A stretch of 20,269 nucleotides of DNA, taken from a virus. Each line of letters opens with the position of its first letter. Position 1 is the stretch's first letter. Made by a program: the position numbers and the translations under genes. The stretch covers positions 1 through 20,269 of IMG/VR virus record IMGVR_UViG_3300023180_005866; one strand, given 5' to 3'. Below are positions 13,540 to 20,269 of this stretch, piece after piece. The notes under the pieces are model-generated. The model was not told the DNA's origin. It did not search any database and saw only the letters and a list, made by a program, of their open reading frames with translations.

Positions 13540-14492
13540 AAATTTTTATTACAGGCGCAGACGGCTTTATTGGCCAACACATGGTAGCAAGATTAAAAGA
13601 TAAACATGAATTAGAGTTTTTACAACACGATCTTAGAGACCACGACAAAGTAGGGTTTCAAATTAGACAGTTTGATCCTGAAATTATTGTACACTTAGCC
13701 GCAAGAACAGAAGTACAAGATAGTTTTTATGAGCAAATTACATTTAGTGAAATTAATTATGTTGGTACAGTTAATTTAATCGAAATTGCCGCAACATTAC
13801 CTAACTTAAAAAACTTTGTGTTTGCAAGTACTATGGAAGTGTATGGCTGGCAACCTATAAGCGATTTAATCAAAGAAGGAAAAGCGGAATCTATAATTGC
13901 ATTTAATGAAAGCACACCCCCAAACCCTAATGCTCCTTATGCTGTTGCTAAGTATGGGTGCGAGAAATACCTTGAGTACGCCCATAGGAGTTATGGGTTA
14001 CCCTTTACTGCAATTCGTCAGACTAATGCGTATGGAAGAAAAGACAACAACTTCTTTGTAACAGAGCAAATCATCTACCAAATGCTCACCAACGAAAAAG
14101 AAATTAATCTGGGATATGGTGAACCATATCGTAACTTTATCTACATTGACGATTTACTTGATGCATGGGAAACAGTAATTAACAATCCTGAGAAATGTGC
14201 AGGTGAAATATTTTGTATAGGACCTGACAATGCAATCAAGATCAAAGACTATGTAAATCTTATTGCCAGCAAACTCGGCTGGACAGGACATGTAAACTGG
14301 AATACAAAACCGCCCAGACCAGGTGAAATTTACCTGCTAAACAGCACCAATCACAAAATCACCAGCAGACTGGGTTGGACCCCAAAAGTAGGATTGAGCG
14401 AAGGTCTTGATCGCACTATTGCTACATGGAAAGAAATCGTAGAAAACAACTTGCCACATAACCAGGATAGAAAATTTTCTAAAGGCAAATGA
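13536..14492 (+). CDS. NAD-dependent sugar epimerase/dehydratase (extended SDR)
   Basis: A 318-aa extended short-chain dehydrogenase of usual length. The Rossmann nucleotide motif GADGFIG (7-13) follows MKIFIT. Downstream are VHLAA (52-56), the catalytic motif Y135-x3-K139 (PYAVAKYGCEKY) with FASTMEVYG (97-104) supplying the Ser/Thr, and RNFIYIDDLLDAW (199-211) and RPGEIYLLNST (261-271) in the substrate domain, as in UDP-glucose 4-epimerase and GDP/dTDP-sugar dehydratase relatives. These enzymes act on nucleotide-sugars, so this gene is the strongest indication that the cluster works on a sugar. Start ATG 13536 is chosen over an in-frame upstream opening at 13452 because the Rossmann motif must begin near the N-terminus and the ATGA overlap is typical. 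Confidence 0.93.
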   Translation: MKIFITGADGFIGQHMVARLKDKHELEFLQHDLRDHDKVGFQIRQFDPEIIVHLAARTEVQDSFYEQITFSEINYVGTVNLIEIAATLPNLKNFVFASTMEVYGWQPISDLIKEGKAESIIAFNESTPPNPNAPYAVAKYGCEKYLEYAHRSYGLPFTAIRQTNAYGRKDNNFFVTEQIIYQMLTNEKEINLGYGEPYRNFIYIDDLLDAWETVINNPEKCAGEIFCIGPDNAIKIKDYVNLIASKLGWTGHVNWNTKPPRPGEIYLLNSTNHKITSRLGWTPKVGLSEGLDRTIATWKEIVENNLPHNQDRKFSKGK

Positions 14493-14498
14493 GTATAA

Positions 14499-16352
14499 AT
14501 GTACAATGTATCTCTAATACAGGCAAATTTCCAAACAGGGCCTACACATCTAAATAGTTTTTATTTGCCTTATAGTGTAGGTTCATTGTGGAGTTACATT
14601 GAACAAAATACAATCATCAAAGACAATTTTTCTATAAGCAATATTGTTTTTAGGCGAGATTCAATCGACGATGTTATACAGTTGCATAGCAACACTGATA
14701 TTGCTTTAATTAGTTTATATATTTGGAATAAAAATTATAGTTTTGGTCTTGCTAAACGACTTAAAGAGGCTTACCCTAATATAAAGATTATTATGGGAGG
14801 TCCTGAACTTCCGTGGCGCAAAGATAATTTCTTTGAACTTTATCCTTTCGTAGATAGCATAGTAATAGGCGAAGGTGAAAAAGCAATAGAGCACTTACTA
14901 TTACAATACCTAGAAGGTCAAGAGCTAGACAAAATAAGTCAATTTGAACGAATAAAAGAATTAAATTTGCCTAGTCCGTATCTTAACGGAATGTTTGACA
15001 ACCTACTCAAAGAGCATCCAAATATTGAGTGGGTCCCTACAATAGAAACAGATCGAGGTTGTCCATACAGTTGTACATTTTGTGACTGGGGTAGTGCTAC
15101 AGCAAGTAAAATGTATAAATTTTATTTTGATAGAATAGATGCTGAATTAGAATGGATAGCAAAACATAAACTACCTTACCTATCGTTAACATCTAGTAAC
15201 TTTGGTATTTTTAAAGAAAGAGATCTTAAGATTGCTAAAAAAATAGTAGAACAAAATAAACTAACTGGTTGTCCGAACGGATTAAGTGTTAGTTATGCTA
15301 AAAATAGTAATGACACAGTTGTAGAGATTGTTAAATTATTTACAGATGCACAAATACAGACAGGTGTAACTCTGAGTTTACAAACAACTAGCGAAGATGT
15401 TTTAGAAAAAATTAAAAGAAAGAATATGAAAATAAATTCTATTACAGAAGTAGTAGATTTAGCAAACAAAAATCATTTGCCGGTTTTAACAGAATTAATT
15501 TTAGGCATGCCAGGCGAAACTAGTAACTCTTGGAGAAATACATTAGAAGAAGTATTTCAGAATGATATTTTAAATTCTGATGTTTATTTTTTACAGTTAC
15601 TAATAAACTCTCCGATGTATGTAAAACAAATTAAAGAGTATAACTTAAAAACATTTGAAGCATTTGATTTCTTCTACGGCGTACACACAGGAGACTTTTT
15701 ACAAGATAAAGAGAGCGGAGTAGCAGAATCAATAGAAGTAATACAATCTACTAATACTTTCGATAGAGAACAATTGATAGATGAAAGTATCTTTACATGG
15801 TTTGTTTTAGGATTTCACATGTACGGAATTTCTAATATTTTATCTAAATACATGTTTGAACATTTTGAATATAACTATATGGAGTTTTATAATTCTCTTT
15901 ACAAAGCATTATTAGAAAAAGACAAACATTTTCCAAAATGGGTTAATCAAATTAAACAAGGTTTATACAGATGGCAAGACCAAGGATACATGGATACAGA
16001 TATTGGTGGATTAAGTATTCAAGGTTGGCAGTATTTTCATTCCTTAATGCCAATTATACAAAACAACAATTTGGTTGACCATTATGTTGATTTTGTTGCT
16101 GAACAATTTTCTGATAGAATAGATAACAATGTTTTGCATGATTACAAATTATTATCCAATCATCAAATTAAACAGTTTGACAAATACATAACCACAGAAG
16201 AAGTATTAAAATTAAAATCTAATGCATTTGGAACCACCATCAAAGTAGTGGATAGATTTAGTCATTTCCCAACACAACTAACAGATCATTTACAATTTTT
16301 GTTCTACGGCCGTAGAAGAAGTTGGCATTTAAACAAACTACTTGACAAATAA
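14499..16352 (+). CDS. B12-binding radical SAM enzyme
   Basis: A 617-aa protein with an N-terminal Rossmann-like cobalamin-binding domain (about 1-140: VSLIQANFQ, IALISLYIW, IKIIMGGPELPWR, SIVIGEGEKAI). It is followed by a radical SAM barrel with the cluster motif ETDRGCPYSCTFCDWG (C188, C192, C195) and the downstream LILGMPGET strand, then a helical C-terminal region (about 410-617) that I cannot assign. The classic DxHxxG cobalamin ligand is not evident, so B12 may be bound base-off without a histidine ligand, or not at all. Relatives include radical C- or P-methyltransferases and ring-rearranging enzymes acting on unactivated carbons. It starts 6 nt after the epimerase stop and closes the accessory operon. 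Its 3' end contains the -35 element of the next promoter. Confidence 0.88.
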   Translation: MYNVSLIQANFQTGPTHLNSFYLPYSVGSLWSYIEQNTIIKDNFSISNIVFRRDSIDDVIQLHSNTDIALISLYIWNKNYSFGLAKRLKEAYPNIKIIMGGPELPWRKDNFFELYPFVDSIVIGEGEKAIEHLLLQYLEGQELDKISQFERIKELNLPSPYLNGMFDNLLKEHPNIEWVPTIETDRGCPYSCTFCDWGSATASKMYKFYFDRIDAELEWIAKHKLPYLSLTSSNFGIFKERDLKIAKKIVEQNKLTGCPNGLSVSYAKNSNDTVVEIVKLFTDAQIQTGVTLSLQTTSEDVLEKIKRKNMKINSITEVVDLANKNHLPVLTELILGMPGETSNSWRNTLEEVFQNDILNSDVYFLQLLINSPMYVKQIKEYNLKTFEAFDFFYGVHTGDFLQDKESGVAESIEVIQSTNTFDREQLIDESIFTWFVLGFHMYGISNILSKYMFEHFEYNYMEFYNSLYKALLEKDKHFPKWVNQIKQGLYRWQDQGYMDTDIGGLSIQGWQYFHSLMPIIQNNNLVDHYVDFVAEQFSDRIDNNVLHDYKLLSNHQIKQFDKYITTEEVLKLKSNAFGTTIKVVDRFSHFPTQLTDHLQFLFYGRRRSWHLNKLLDK

Positions 16353-16369
16353 CTAAGCAGTGTTATAAT
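16342..16369 (+). promoter_or_regulatory. Consensus sigma-70 type promoter
   Basis: TTGACA (16342-16347), a 16-nt spacer, then TATAAT (16364-16369): both hexamers match the bacterial consensus exactly. The -35 lies in the last codons of the radical SAM gene. The predicted start near 16376 gives a leader of about 24 nt before ATG 16400, with AAGGA at 16386-16390. This implies early transcription by unmodified host polymerase for the two genes that follow, in contrast to the late-type boxes elsewhere. It is an inference from sequence only. Confidence 0.7.
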
Positions 16370-16399
16370 AACTTTTTTAACTTAAAAGGAAATAGCACT

Positions 16400-16630
16400 A
16401 TGGATTTTGCAACAGCCGCACTTTTTATCGGATTTGTCGTATTAAATACCGTTTTTTCTTATAATGCAGGTAAAAAAGAAGGAATTTTTACCGGAATGAT
16501 AAGTATTACTCAGTTTTACAAGCAAAAAAGTGCTCTGAAAGATAAACAGAGCATATTAGGGTTTGAAAATTGGCCTGACCCAATTAAGGCCGCATTTTTA
16601 AATCCTTCTTTTGACAACTTTGAAGACTGA
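16400..16630 (+). CDS. Small predicted membrane protein (76 aa)
   Basis: A 76-aa protein with one hydrophobic segment at the N-terminus (about residues 3-20, FATAALFIGFVVLNTVF), then YNAGKKEGIFTGM and a charged C-terminal part ending FDNFED. I do not recognise the family; small one-span proteins with a following G-x-x-x-G segment are common in T4-like marine phages. The C-terminal portion is probably cytoplasmic. It has a clear ribosome binding site (AAGGA, 9 nt before ATG) and follows the sigma-70 type promoter, so early expression and an action on the host membrane are possible. The next gene starts 5 nt after its stop. Confidence 0.75.
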   Translation: MDFATAALFIGFVVLNTVFSYNAGKKEGIFTGMISITQFYKQKSALKDKQSILGFENWPDPIKAAFLNPSFDNFED

Positions 16631-16635
16631 GATTT

Positions 16636-17775
16636 ATGGCAAGAAGAAAAACAGCAAGACCAAGAAATGTATACCTAACTCCAGAACCTAAGTGGAAAGA
16701 ACTTATGTTAGCCGAGAGTGAGGAAGACCGAGAAGTAGCATGGAACAAATGCGACTACTTTTGTCATTTTGAAGTAAGCGATAAGAAAAAGAAAGAAACT
16801 GTTAAGCCTTGGCTTAAACAGCAAACTCTTTTTGACAAAGAAACAACCGACTTACTGCTTAGAGTGCCTGAAACTTGGTTAGGACTTTGGGCAAAGCACA
16901 CATACAAGTGGAAAAAGTTTGGTTGGATGACTAAGGCTGTTGAAGCACATATTCTAAAAAGAATGCCTGAACTTTGTGCCAAGGCCGAAGAGTATGTAGA
17001 AGAACAAAAAGAAAAGAAAGCAGAAAAGCCTAAAATTACTATCCAAGATAGAATGAGAGAACAATGTATTGAATTAATGGGCACTTGGGAATACAAGATT
17101 GATTGCCTTGTAGATGGACAGGACATTCTTAAAGAGTTTGATCCGTACAATGAAATGAGAGCATACAATGTGGCACAGATAAAACCCGCCCATGCTAAAA
17201 TTATAAAAGAAGAATTTCAAACTCAATACGAAGAAGCACTAGAAGTACAACAATGGCAAGACGAAGAACTCAAAGAAGCATATTCTAATTTTGACAAAAA
17301 GATCAGAGACAACTATGTGGCATTTTTTGAAAAAATTATGACTGCTTGTGACACACTTATAAACACAGGCAAAGCACAAAGAAAACCACGCAAGCCAAAA
17401 GTTATCAGCAGAGAAAAACTGGTAGCAAAACTCAAATACCAAATCAATGACAGTGAATTAGGGTTAGCAAGTATTAATCCAGCAGAAATAATTGATGCTA
17501 CAGAAGTTTGGGTGTACAACACAAAGAATAGAAAACTTGGTGTTTACTATGTAGATGACTTTCAACAAGGATTATCAGTCAAAGGCACAACCATACAACT
17601 GTTTCATGAATCTAAAAGTGTACAAAAAACACTTCGCAAACCAGCAGAACAACTCAAAGAATTCAAAGGAACTGCTAAAACCAAGTATCAAAAAGCATTC
17701 GATAATATAAAAACCACAGATACTAAGTTAAATGGCCGATTAAATGACAGCACTATCATTCTTAAAGCATTTTAA
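16636..17775 (+). CDS. Unrecognised 379-aa Lys-rich protein
   Basis: I do not recognise this protein. It is rich in Lys and Glu and largely helical (for example about 116-135 AKAEEYVEEQKEKKAEKPK, and a helical stretch around 190-245 with QWQDEELKEAYSNFDKKIRD), and has a basic start (ARRKTARPR). A more beta-like part near 285-320 (EVWVYNTKNRKLGVYYVDD, then KGTTIQLF) may form a small domain. There are no membrane segments, signal peptide or familiar catalytic motif. The basic ends suggest nucleic-acid contact, which is a weak inference. It is probably co-transcribed with the small membrane protein from the sigma-70 type promoter; no strong Shine-Dalgarno precedes the ATG. Confidence 0.75.
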   Translation: MARRKTARPRNVYLTPEPKWKELMLAESEEDREVAWNKCDYFCHFEVSDKKKKETVKPWLKQQTLFDKETTDLLLRVPETWLGLWAKHTYKWKKFGWMTKAVEAHILKRMPELCAKAEEYVEEQKEKKAEKPKITIQDRMREQCIELMGTWEYKIDCLVDGQDILKEFDPYNEMRAYNVAQIKPAHAKIIKEEFQTQYEEALEVQQWQDEELKEAYSNFDKKIRDNYVAFFEKIMTACDTLINTGKAQRKPRKPKVISREKLVAKLKYQINDSELGLASINPAEIIDATEVWVYNTKNRKLGVYYVDDFQQGLSVKGTTIQLFHESKSVQKTLRKPAEQLKEFKGTAKTKYQKAFDNIKTTDTKLNGRLNDSTIILKAF

Positions 17776-17785
17776 GACAAAAGTA

Positions 17786-17793
17786 GATAAATA
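17786..17793 (+). promoter_or_regulatory. T4-like late promoter GATAAATA for gp13
   Basis: GATAAATA, spacer GTAGT, ATG 17799: the same 16-base string as at 65 and 6705. Here the preceding stop (17773-17775) is 10 nt upstream of the box, so the conserved string is not a by-product of overlapping a stop codon. Confidence 0.82.
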
Positions 17794-17798
17794 GTAGT

Positions 17799-18557
17799 AT
17801 GGCAGATCAAATCGGATACACTAGTCGCGAAGACTTAATCAAGGAAATACAACTTCGTTTAGCAGACGGGATAGTTGATGTTGAACTTGACAGAGAACAT
17901 TATGATGTTGCAATCAAAAAAGCAATATCAAAATACCGTCAATTGAGCTCAGGTTCAGTTGAGGAAAGCCTTATTTTTATTCAAACGCAGGAAGGTATAA
18001 CTGAATACACATTGCCTGATGAAGTAATGGAAGTACGCAGACTGTATAGAAGAGGTATTGGTACCAATAGTGGTGGCGGTACTAACTTTGATCCATTTGA
18101 TGTTGCGTTTAATAATATGTATATGCTACAAGCAGGACAGATAGGCGGACTTGCAGTATTTGATGCATTTGCACAATACAAAGAAACAATTGGTCGTGTA
18201 TTTGGTAGCGAATACAACTTTTTATGGAATCGAAATACAAAGATTCTTAAAATACTTAGAAGTGTAAGACATGAAGAAGAAGTTGCCGTAGGTGTATATA
18301 ATTATATACCTGAAAGCATACTACTTAAAGATGTTTATGCAAGCGACTGGTTATCAGCATACGCACTAAGCCAGTCTAAGTATATGTTAGGTGAAGCAAG
18401 AAGTAAGTTCACAAGCGGACTACCAGGCGCTGGTGGTGCAATACAGTTAAACGGTACAGAACTTAAAGCAGAAGCACAAGCAGAACTAGAAAAACTAAAC
18501 GAACAAATACACTTAATGGAAGAAGGAAACGATCCGCTAGGATTCGTAATTGGTTAA
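17799..18557 (+). CDS. 13: T4 gp13-like neck protein
   Basis: A 252-aa homolog of gp13, which with gp14 forms the neck that seals the filled head and joins it to the tail. Matches in order with T4 gp13: an N-terminal helix pair (SREDLIKEIQLRLADGIVDVEL, 9-30, versus [20 protein letters not shown]) and DREHYDVAIKKAISKYRQL. Then a middle stretch with GGLAVFDAFAQY and FLWNRNTKILKI. Then a C-terminal region with PGAGGAIQLNGTELKAEAQ ahead of LEKLNEQI and an ending DPLGFVIG, close to T4 DPPFGILVG. T4 gp13 is about 309 aa from memory, so the middle is shorter here. Its T4 partner genes gp14 and gp15 are about 11 kb away on the other strand. The stop overlaps the kinase start by one base. Confidence 0.85.
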   Translation: MADQIGYTSREDLIKEIQLRLADGIVDVELDREHYDVAIKKAISKYRQLSSGSVEESLIFIQTQEGITEYTLPDEVMEVRRLYRRGIGTNSGGGTNFDPFDVAFNNMYMLQAGQIGGLAVFDAFAQYKETIGRVFGSEYNFLWNRNTKILKILRSVRHEEEVAVGVYNYIPESILLKDVYASDWLSAYALSQSKYMLGEARSKFTSGLPGAGGAIQLNGTELKAEAQAELEKLNEQIHLMEEGNDPLGFVIG

Positions 18558-19210
18558 TGAAATTAATAGGCATAGTTGGATTTATAGGCTCAGGTAAAGA
18601 TACAGTAGCAAAAGAATTTGTGAAATATGGTTGTGTACAAGATTCATTCGCCGCTCCATTAAAAGATGTAGTTGCTTCAACATTTGGTTGGGATAGATCA
18701 AAACTTGAAGGCGATACAATTTCAAGTCGTGACTGGAGAGAAACTCCAGATATGTTTTGGTCACGCAAAACAGGTATTCCTAACTTTACTCCGAGACTAG
18801 CATTACAATTAATGGGTACAGATGTAATGCGTAATCATTTTCATGAAGACATTTGGATTGACAGTTTGGAATACAGATTGAGAGCAAAGCAAGAAGAACG
18901 ATGTGTTGTTGTAAGTGATGCTAGATTTGAAAATGAATTAAATTTAATTAAAAATCTAGGCGGTCACATTATTTGGGTACAACGAGGCGAATTACCTGAA
19001 TGGTATGAAGTTGCTAAAACAGCATCAGACAATGCAATTAATCGCAAAATTATGCAAACAAAATACAGAGATGTACATGAAAGCGAATGGAATTGGGTAG
19101 GGTGTAAAGCAGATTATGTTATACATAATAACAGCACATTAGAAGATCTACAAGCAGAAGTGCATCAAATCTACAAAATACTGTTTAAATCAGTACTCAA
19201 AATAGTATAA
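18557..19210 (+). CDS. 1: Deoxynucleoside monophosphate kinase (T4 gp1-like)
   Basis: A 217-aa P-loop kinase that would phosphorylate dNMPs to dNDPs for phage DNA synthesis. P-loop GFIGSGKDT (8-16, K14) follows MKLIGIV. Further matches to T4 gene 1 dNMP kinase are FAAPLKD, LQLMGTDVMRNHFHEDIWI, VVSDARFENELNLIKNLGGH (a lid/acid region), IIWVQRG, HESEW and the C-terminal ADYVIHNNSTLEDL. Length is normal. The ATG overlaps the gp13 stop (TAATG), so this nucleotide-metabolism enzyme is co-expressed with a late structural gene, which is unusual in timing but common for its position in T4-like genomes. Confidence 0.92.
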   Translation: MKLIGIVGFIGSGKDTVAKEFVKYGCVQDSFAAPLKDVVASTFGWDRSKLEGDTISSRDWRETPDMFWSRKTGIPNFTPRLALQLMGTDVMRNHFHEDIWIDSLEYRLRAKQEERCVVVSDARFENELNLIKNLGGHIIWVQRGELPEWYEVAKTASDNAINRKIMQTKYRDVHESEWNWVGCKADYVIHNNSTLEDLQAEVHQIYKILFKSVLKIV

Positions 19211-19261
19211 TATCGCTTAATATCACTAAATTTTCTAAATACCCCAAAAACTCCTAAAAAT
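19211..19261 (+). other. Short intergenic gap with no recognised element
   Basis: AT-rich spacer between the kinase stop and the sheath late promoter. It contains TATAAT near 19206 without a -35 at proper spacing. I see no terminator hairpin or small gene. Confidence 0.4.
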
Positions 19262-19269
19262 GATAAATA
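19262..19269 (+). promoter_or_regulatory. T4-like late promoter GATAAATA for the tail sheath gene
   Basis: GATAAATA lies 48 nt before ATG 19318. By T4 geometry +1 is 19275, the first base of the hairpin described next. The leader of about 43 nt has a strong Shine-Dalgarno, unlike the leaderless set. Confidence 0.8.
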
Positions 19270-19274
19270 ATAGC

Positions 19275-19305
19275 ATACGAATATATCGTATCTAATATAT
19301 TAGAT
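19275..19305 (+). promoter_or_regulatory. Two adjacent inverted repeats in the sheath mRNA leader
   Basis: First repeat: ATACGA (19275-19280), 5-nt loop, TCGTAT (19286-19291). Second: a perfect 16-base palindrome ATCTAATATATTAGAT (19290-19305), ending one base before the Shine-Dalgarno region. The first starts at the predicted 5' end of the mRNA, where a hairpin could protect against 5'-end-dependent decay. A protein-binding site in DNA is an alternative. Confidence 0.55.
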
Positions 19306-19306
19306 T

Positions 19307-19312
19307 AGGAGA
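19307..19312 (+). promoter_or_regulatory. Strong Shine-Dalgarno AGGAGA for the sheath gene
   Basis: AGGAGA lies 5 nt before ATG 19318 and directly after the second palindrome, as expected for a highly translated major structural protein. Confidence 0.8.
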
Positions 19313-19317
19313 AAATT

Positions 19318-20269
19318 ATGGCGACATTAGTAAGTCCTGGTGTTAGCATAAGTGTTTCAGATGAAAGTTTCTACGCTCCCGCAGGAGCAGGTACAGTACC
19401 TTTGATCGTTATTGCAACGGCTCAAGACAAGACTGCACCAGACGGTACATCAACAGCGGCTTATACTACATCAGCAACAGCAAATAAACTCTATCAGATC
19501 ACAAGTCAGAGAGAGTTATTACAAAACTTTGGTAATCCGTCATTTGGCGCTCATGGTAGCGAAACAAATGAATATGGATTAATGGCCGCATATAGTTTCT
19601 TAGGTATTTCTAACAGAGCCTATGTTTTAAGAGCAGACATCGATTTAGGCGAACTTGAAGCATCAAGTTCAGCACCATCTGCTAAAGCGGCAAACGGCAC
19701 ATATTGGTTAGACACCGACGAAACATTATGGGGTTTCAAGAAATGGAATGGTTCTAAGTGGATCGCAGAAAAAGGCAACATCAAAGTTGTTCCTTCAAAT
19801 GACCTGCAGTCAGGCGGCACACCAAAACCAGCATTCGGAAAAAATGACGAGATTTGTGTAAGATATTATGATGCAGACGGTACTCAGGCTGATGATATAA
19901 AATTCTATCAGAAAGTATCCAATGTATGGTACCATATTGGTTCAAGTGCATGGAATTCTGCAAGTTCAAAAGATTATCAGGTTGCAGTGCATACTGCATT
20001 ACCTACAACTAGATCAAACGGTAACGCACTAGTTTCAGGTGATTTAATTCTTCAATCTACAGCCGCTAATAACGGTACAGCAGTAGATATTGCTCAATAC
20101 AACAGTTCAACAGGACAATGGGTAAGCGAAGAAAATTATGTAAGACAATACGAAAGAACTGCAAGAACTTTGTTTGAAGCAGACAATGCTTTTGTAAAAG
20201 GTGTTGTTATGGGTGACCATGCAGGTGAAGACGGTGAAGCAACTGTGAGATTCAAAGAATGGAACGGTG
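19318..20269 (+). CDS. 18: T4 gp18-like contractile tail sheath protein (N-terminal part, cut by window end)
   Basis: The frame is open from ATG 19318 to the window edge (317 codons seen, no stop). The N-terminus has the typical sheath start: MATLVSPGVSISVSDES, then VPLIVIATAQDK and ITSQRELLQNFGNPSF (61-76), then NEYGLMAAYSFLGISNRAYVLRADID (84-109), the strand-helix order of phage sheath proteins that build the contractile outer tail tube. An insertion at about 124-210 has an aromatic module (ANGTYWLDTD ... WGFKKWNGSKW, 125-148, then FYQKVSNVWYHIG) resembling modules in the gp14 and gp15 homologs here, and probably decorates the outside. The sheath core resumes near NYVRQYERTARTLFEADNAF. It has its own late promoter, structured leader and strong ribosome binding site. 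Confidence 0.88.
   Translation, partial: MATLVSPGVSISVSDESFYAPAGAGTVPLIVIATAQDKTAPDGTSTAAYTTSATANKLYQITSQRELLQNFGNPSFGAHGSETNEYGLMAAYSFLGISNRAYVLRADIDLGELEASSSAPSAKAANGTYWLDTDETLWGFKKWNGSKWIAEKGNIKVVPSNDLQSGGTPKPAFGKNDEICVRYYDADGTQADDIKFYQKVSNVWYHIGSSAWNSASSKDYQVAVHTALPTTRSNGNALVSGDLILQSTAANNGTAVDIAQYNSSTGQWVSEENYVRQYERTARTLFEADNAFVKGVVMGDHAGEDGEATVRFKEWNG

Noticed and set aside
16361-16376. GTTATAATAAC followed by TTTTTT as a rho-independent terminator
   Set aside because: The stem is at most 4 AT-rich base pairs with a 3-nt loop, too weak. The same bases form the -10 of a consensus promoter.
1-20269. CRISPR array, insertion sequence, integrase or attachment site
   Set aside because: I saw no regularly spaced repeats, transposase or recombinase genes, or long direct repeats. 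The only repeated strings are the late promoter boxes.

Overview
The window is about 20 kb of compact, AT-rich DNA. It looks like part of the late (virion) region of a T4-like contractile-tailed phage, probably a marine myovirus. Four structural proteins support this: gp13 (17799-18557, +), gp14 (5634-6692, -), gp15 (4285-5634, -) and the N-terminal part of a gp18-type tail sheath (19318-end, +). A T4 gene 1-type dNMP kinase (18557-19210) and repeated T4-style late promoters (GATAAATA) agree with it. The host cannot be named from this sequence. The low GC and the gene set recall phages of oligotrophic marine bacteria, but no photosynthesis gene is present.

Layout. Positions 1-3214 (+) hold the tail end of an unknown gene, a PD-(D/E)XK nuclease-like protein and a full-length CHASE2-transmembrane-class III adenylate cyclase. 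Positions 3215-7807 (-) hold a radical SAM protein, gp14, gp15, a Nudix hydrolase and an unknown protein. A divergent promoter pair at 7813-7857 then separates this block from a tRNA-Ser(GCU) and a tightly overlapping plus-strand accessory operon (7975-16352). That operon contains two tandem glycosyltransferase-like paralogs, a short PLP aminotransferase-like protein, a glycine/inosamine-type amidinotransferase, two tandem 2OG-Fe(II)-oxygenase-like paralogs, an NAD-dependent sugar epimerase/dehydratase and a B12-binding radical SAM enzyme. A consensus host-type sigma-70 promoter at 16342-16369 precedes a small membrane protein and an unknown 379-aa protein. Then come gp13, the dNMP kinase and the sheath gene.

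How the parts may work together. The accessory operon has the enzyme classes expected for building and transferring an amino- or guanidino-modified sugar or cyclitol (aminotransferase, amidinotransferase, SDR epimerase, oxygenases, radical SAM, glycosyltransferases). The product and target are unknown: virion surface, host surface or DNA are all possible. The cyclase would place a cAMP-producing receptor in the host inner membrane, although one transition-state residue is substituted.

The most systematic signal is regulatory. Six genes have (G/A)ATAAATA exactly 5 nt before ATG. By T4 late-promoter geometry this puts the transcription start on the A of the start codon, so leaderless late mRNAs are predicted. 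By contrast, the sheath and amidinotransferase genes have leaders with good Shine-Dalgarno sequences. In four of the six cases the promoter also supplies the stop codon of the preceding gene.
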